A program made the position numbers and the translations under genes. From Elusimicrobiota bacterium (GTDB lineage: Bacteria > Elusimicrobiota > Elusimicrobia > UBA1565 > UBA9628), in the NCBI GenBank assembly GCA_016218575.1, contig JACRDN010000014.1:149891-213890 (forward strand): a DNA stretch of 64,000 nt, in the 5' to 3' direction. Each line of letters opens with the position of its first letter. Position 1 is the first letter of the stretch. The notes beneath the pieces were generated by a model, which was not told where the DNA came from, did no database searches, and worked only from the letters and a program-made list of their open reading frames with translations. Positions 61,803-64,000 of the stretch are shown here, piece after piece.

Positions 61803-62633
61803 GTGTTCTCTGAGGCGCTCTACTTCTTCGGCCCTCTCCTCCTTTTCTGGACATGCGAGCAAAAGTGGGGCTATCGTCCGGCGCCCGACTCGCAGCTGAT
61901 TCGCTGCGGGCGCAATATATTCTTATCTTTCTGCATCTTCACCCTGGACTGCGCTGTTGGTCTTTGGATGTTTCCATTCCTTCATTGGTTCAGCGGCATG
62001 GGCCTCGGCCTGCTGCCTCTTTTGGGGATCGGCTTCTGGGGCAATGTCTTGGCGACGATCGTGTCGGTCGATTTGACGACGTTCCTATTCCACAGGCATT
62101 TTCACCGCAACCCTTTATTATGGCGCATCCATATGGTGCATCACATGGATTCCCAGATGGACGTCACCACTGGCTTCCGCTTCCATGTCGCTGAGCACGC
62201 CCTTTTCCTCCCAGTGCGTTTCGCGGTCATGGTTGTTCTTGGCTCCACGTGGATTTCCGCGGCGGCGGCCGGGGTGTTCCTTCTGGTCCTGATCTACTTC
62301 CAGCACTGCAATTTTAGGCTCCCGATCGGCGTGGAAAGAATGACCCGATTGGTATTCACCACTCCGGACATGCACCGCGTCCATCACTCCGCGCTCAGCC
62401 AGGAAACGAATTCAAACTATGGGATCATATTCTCGTTTTGGGACCGCTGGCTGGGCAGTTACCGCGAAATCGACGACCAGGACTCGATCAAGATCGGCCT
62501 CCCGGATTTTCCGGATCCCGGCAATCTGACGCTGCTGGAGCTCCTGGGCCTGCCTTGGCGCCTTAGGCCAGGCAGGCCAGGACAGCCGCCGTCTGCGCCA
62601 GGATCAGGGCGTGGAAATAGAGTCCTTGCTTGA
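61803..62633 (+). CDS. Fatty acid hydroxylase / sterol desaturase family protein 2
   Basis: 276 residues, GTG start six bases after the previous stop. Four or more helices and the di-iron His clusters FLFHRHFHRNPLLWRIHMVHH, RFHVAEH and TTPDMHRVHHSALSQETNSNYG. The C-terminal 20 residues (Pro/Gly-rich) overlap the convergent UbiA gene and are probably unimportant. Confidence 0.87.
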   Translation: MFSEALYFFGPLLLFWTCEQKWGYRPAPDSQLIRCGRNIFLSFCIFTLDCAVGLWMFPFLHWFSGMGLGLLPLLGIGFWGNVLATIVSVDLTTFLFHRHFHRNPLLWRIHMVHHMDSQMDVTTGFRFHVAEHALFLPVRFAVMVVLGSTWISAAAAGVFLLVLIYFQHCNFRLPIGVERMTRLVFTTPDMHRVHHSALSQETNSNYGIIFSFWDRWLGSYREIDDQDSIKIGLPDFPDPGNLTLLELLGLPWRLRPGRPGQPPSAPGSGRGNRVLA

Positions 62634-63378
62634 ATTCGATGGACCCTGCCGCGAAGATCAGGGTAATCAGGGAGTTGGCTTTGGTGGGCGTTCCGGCGGC
62701 CATGGCGGGCCACAGGAGGTTGAAGGACATCATGGCGCAGATCAATGCCACGGTCGCGGGGGCCCCCCAGAGGGCCGGCAGAGTATTCACTCCGGCCGCG
62801 GCGTCTCCCCGCGCGTCCCTGATGTCCCAAAGCAAGCCAGTGGCGGCGATCACGAGCGCCGAGGGATAGGCTCTTAGCCAGCAGCGCCAAAGGAGCTCGA
62901 GGTTCAGGGGGTGCTTGAGCATTAGAGGGACGACGACGACGGTCCAAAAGACGCAGGCGGTCATGGTAGCCGTTTTTGTCCAGGCGCTGTTCTTGAGACG
63001 AAAGTCCGTTCCGTCCCAGGGCCGGCTGTAAAGAATCCCCAAAAGGCCTATTCCCAGGTAAGATCCCCAGACCCGTAGAGGGGCTTTGGCCCATAGATAA
63101 ATGAAAGGGATGAGGAACAGGCCTAGGCTCCCGACTCGGACGGCGGGCTTTTGTCTTTCTTCCAGGCATTCCCCTGGAGAATTGATCCTATCCTCGACAT
63201 CGTCCCAGATCATGTTGAACAAATAAACGGCCGCGGCCAGGCAGGAGAAGCACAGCCCAGCCGCGGCGAAGCCCGGCTTGATCGCCCCGTGCATGACTGA
63301 GACGGAGTTGAGAAAGGCGAGAAAATAGAGGGCGATCAGGTGCAGGCGATACTTGAACGCGAAATTGGCCCAGGCCAT
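62563..63378 (-). CDS. UbiA-superfamily prenyltransferase
   Basis: 271 residues, about eight helices. The two Asp-rich prenyl-diphosphate sites are N-M-I-W-D-D-V-E-D-R-I-N-S in loop 2 and W-D-I-R-D-A-R-G-D in loop 6. UbiA enzymes prenylate quinone precursors, glycerol lipids or similar aromatic or polar acceptors in the membrane. It is convergent with hydroxylase 2 (71-base overlap) and divergent from hydroxylase 3, so it shares the neighbourhood of a lipid-modifying cluster. Confidence 0.85.
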   Translation of the reverse strand: MAWANFAFKYRLHLIALYFLAFLNSVSVMHGAIKPGFAAAGLCFSCLAAAVYLFNMIWDDVEDRINSPGECLEERQKPAVRVGSLGLFLIPFIYLWAKAPLRVWGSYLGIGLLGILYSRPWDGTDFRLKNSAWTKTATMTACVFWTVVVVPLMLKHPLNLELLWRCWLRAYPSALVIAATGLLWDIRDARGDAAAGVNTLPALWGAPATVALICAMMSFNLLWPAMAAGTPTKANSLITLIFAAGSIEFKQGLYFHALILAQTAAVLACLA

Positions 63379-63430
63379 CGTTCAGCGGGGATGCTCCGCG
63401 CATCCTATCATTTTCTGGTAGGATGTCCGC

Positions 63431-63877
63431 ATGCACTTCGTTCTCTGCAATTGGGTTTTCGCCGCCGGGCTTGTATTCTTCATGGCTTTGGAGCGCATTC
63501 GCCCCTGGCGGCCTCGGCGGGCGGCCTTCCTTCCCCGGTGTCTTACGAACTTCGGTTTGGCGGGCCTCAATACCTTCATCGATCCCGGGTTGAGCGTGTT
63601 TATCCTGCTTCCCCTTCTGCGGCGGCTTCAAGAGGGCGGGTGGGGCTTTCTCAACTTGGTTTGTCTAGGACCATGGGCCAACATAGTGCTGACCCTCTTG
63701 TTCGTGGACTTAAGCCAGTACTGGGTCCACCGCCTCTCCCACGAAACGCCGCTTGTCTGGAGAATCCATAAAGTCCATCACAGCGACCTCGACTTGGACG
63801 CCACCACCGGCCTGAGATTCCATTTCCTCGACAGGCTCCTGTACATCCTGAGCGACACCGGGCCGCGTCCCGTTTGA
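63431..63877 (+). pseudogene. Fatty acid hydroxylase family protein 3, truncated
   Basis: 148 residues. It aligns with the other two hydroxylases up to LRFHFLDRLLYILSD, carrying the first His clusters (WVHRLSHETPLVWRIHKVHHS), then ends in TGPRPV and a stop. The last conserved block (TTPDMHRVHH) is missing, so the protein cannot bind the full di-iron site. The break coincides with the start of a sequence that looks like an insertion element. TAGGAT at 63419-63424 places a leaderless start on the ATG. Confidence 0.75.
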
Positions 63878-64000
63878 TGGAGAAAAAGCAAAAAGCGTAA
63901 CCTTTGGTTGAGGAAATCAAAAGAGGCCAGCTTGAACTGGCCCACCAAGGAGGTTACGCTCAAATGAAGAATAGCAAAGAGGTGGTCACCCAGGGAAATG
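63856..64000 (+). mobile_element. Probable left end of an insertion sequence, partial
   Basis: Homology of the hydroxylase stops near 63855. Downstream are inverted repeats (GCGTAACCT at 63895 with AGGTTACGC at 63951; GGCCAG at 63925 with CTGGCC at 63937), a strong AAGGAGG at 63948 and an ATG at 63964 opening MKNSKEVVTQGN, which runs off the window. A transposase is inferred from position and layout only; the exact element end and family cannot be set. Confidence 0.5.

Overview
The window is GC-rich bacterial chromosome with tightly packed genes; many neighbours overlap by 1-4 bases (ATGA, GTGA, TTGA). A diderm cell is suggested by a heptosyltransferase-like GT9, a BON lipoprotein, a barrel-like exported protein and type IV pilus genes. 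The split B12-dependent methylmalonyl-CoA mutase, the style of the major pilin and the general gene repertoire point to Elusimicrobiota or a relative. That placement is inference from gene content, not a database result.

Layout. 1-6 kb: a giant multidomain protein with three papain/transglutaminase-fold domains and a ComF-like phosphoribosyltransferase domain, closed by a strong terminator. 6-13 kb: housekeeping genes (ygfZ, mutY, a BON lipoprotein, an RdgB-TPR fusion, murC, rsmA, a glutathione peroxidase). 13.3-18.9 kb: a candidate RiPP locus with three near-identical small precursor-like peptides, a ComQ/polyprenyl-synthase-like enzyme and a membrane M50 protease carrying two cyclic-nucleotide domains and a PqqD-like domain, next to a divergent Lol/MacB-type ABC transporter. 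19-25 kb: membrane glycosyltransferases, a response regulator-histidine kinase, a hypothetical membrane protein with a probable frameshift, GT9, EF-P. 25-39 kb: a long co-directional run with a HAD phosphatase, a subtilisin, DUF192, the methylmalonyl-CoA module (mutase large and small subunits, MeaB, epimerase, carboxyltransferase) and malate dehydrogenase, interrupted by pilB, a GAF-HD-GYP regulator and a serine beta-lactamase-like hydrolase, then coaX. 40-46.5 kb: smpB, tRNA-Leu(CAG), dispersed repeats, a repeat protein, pilA and pilD, two GT-C-like proteins, tRNA-Ser(GGA).

46.5-58.6 kb is the most unusual region. The forward arm encodes a PqqD-like peptide-binding protein, a radical SAM/SPASM enzyme, a GT2 and a giant S26-like peptidase/beta-helix/nucleotidyltransferase fusion. 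The convergent arm encodes a 39-aa peptide with a lasso-leader-like motif, an HprK-like kinase, two glycosyltransferases, a hexapeptide acyltransferase and a sulfatase-like enzyme. No lasso cyclase is present, so this looks like an undescribed peptide-modification system.

58.6-64 kb holds a TMTC-like mannosyltransferase, three fatty-acid-hydroxylase/sterol-desaturase genes (the last broken by what looks like an insertion sequence at the window edge), a two-domain cupin-like secreted protein and a UbiA prenyltransferase. Several transcription-unit starts have a -10-like hexamer 6-12 bases before the start codon and no Shine-Dalgarno, suggesting leaderless mRNAs.
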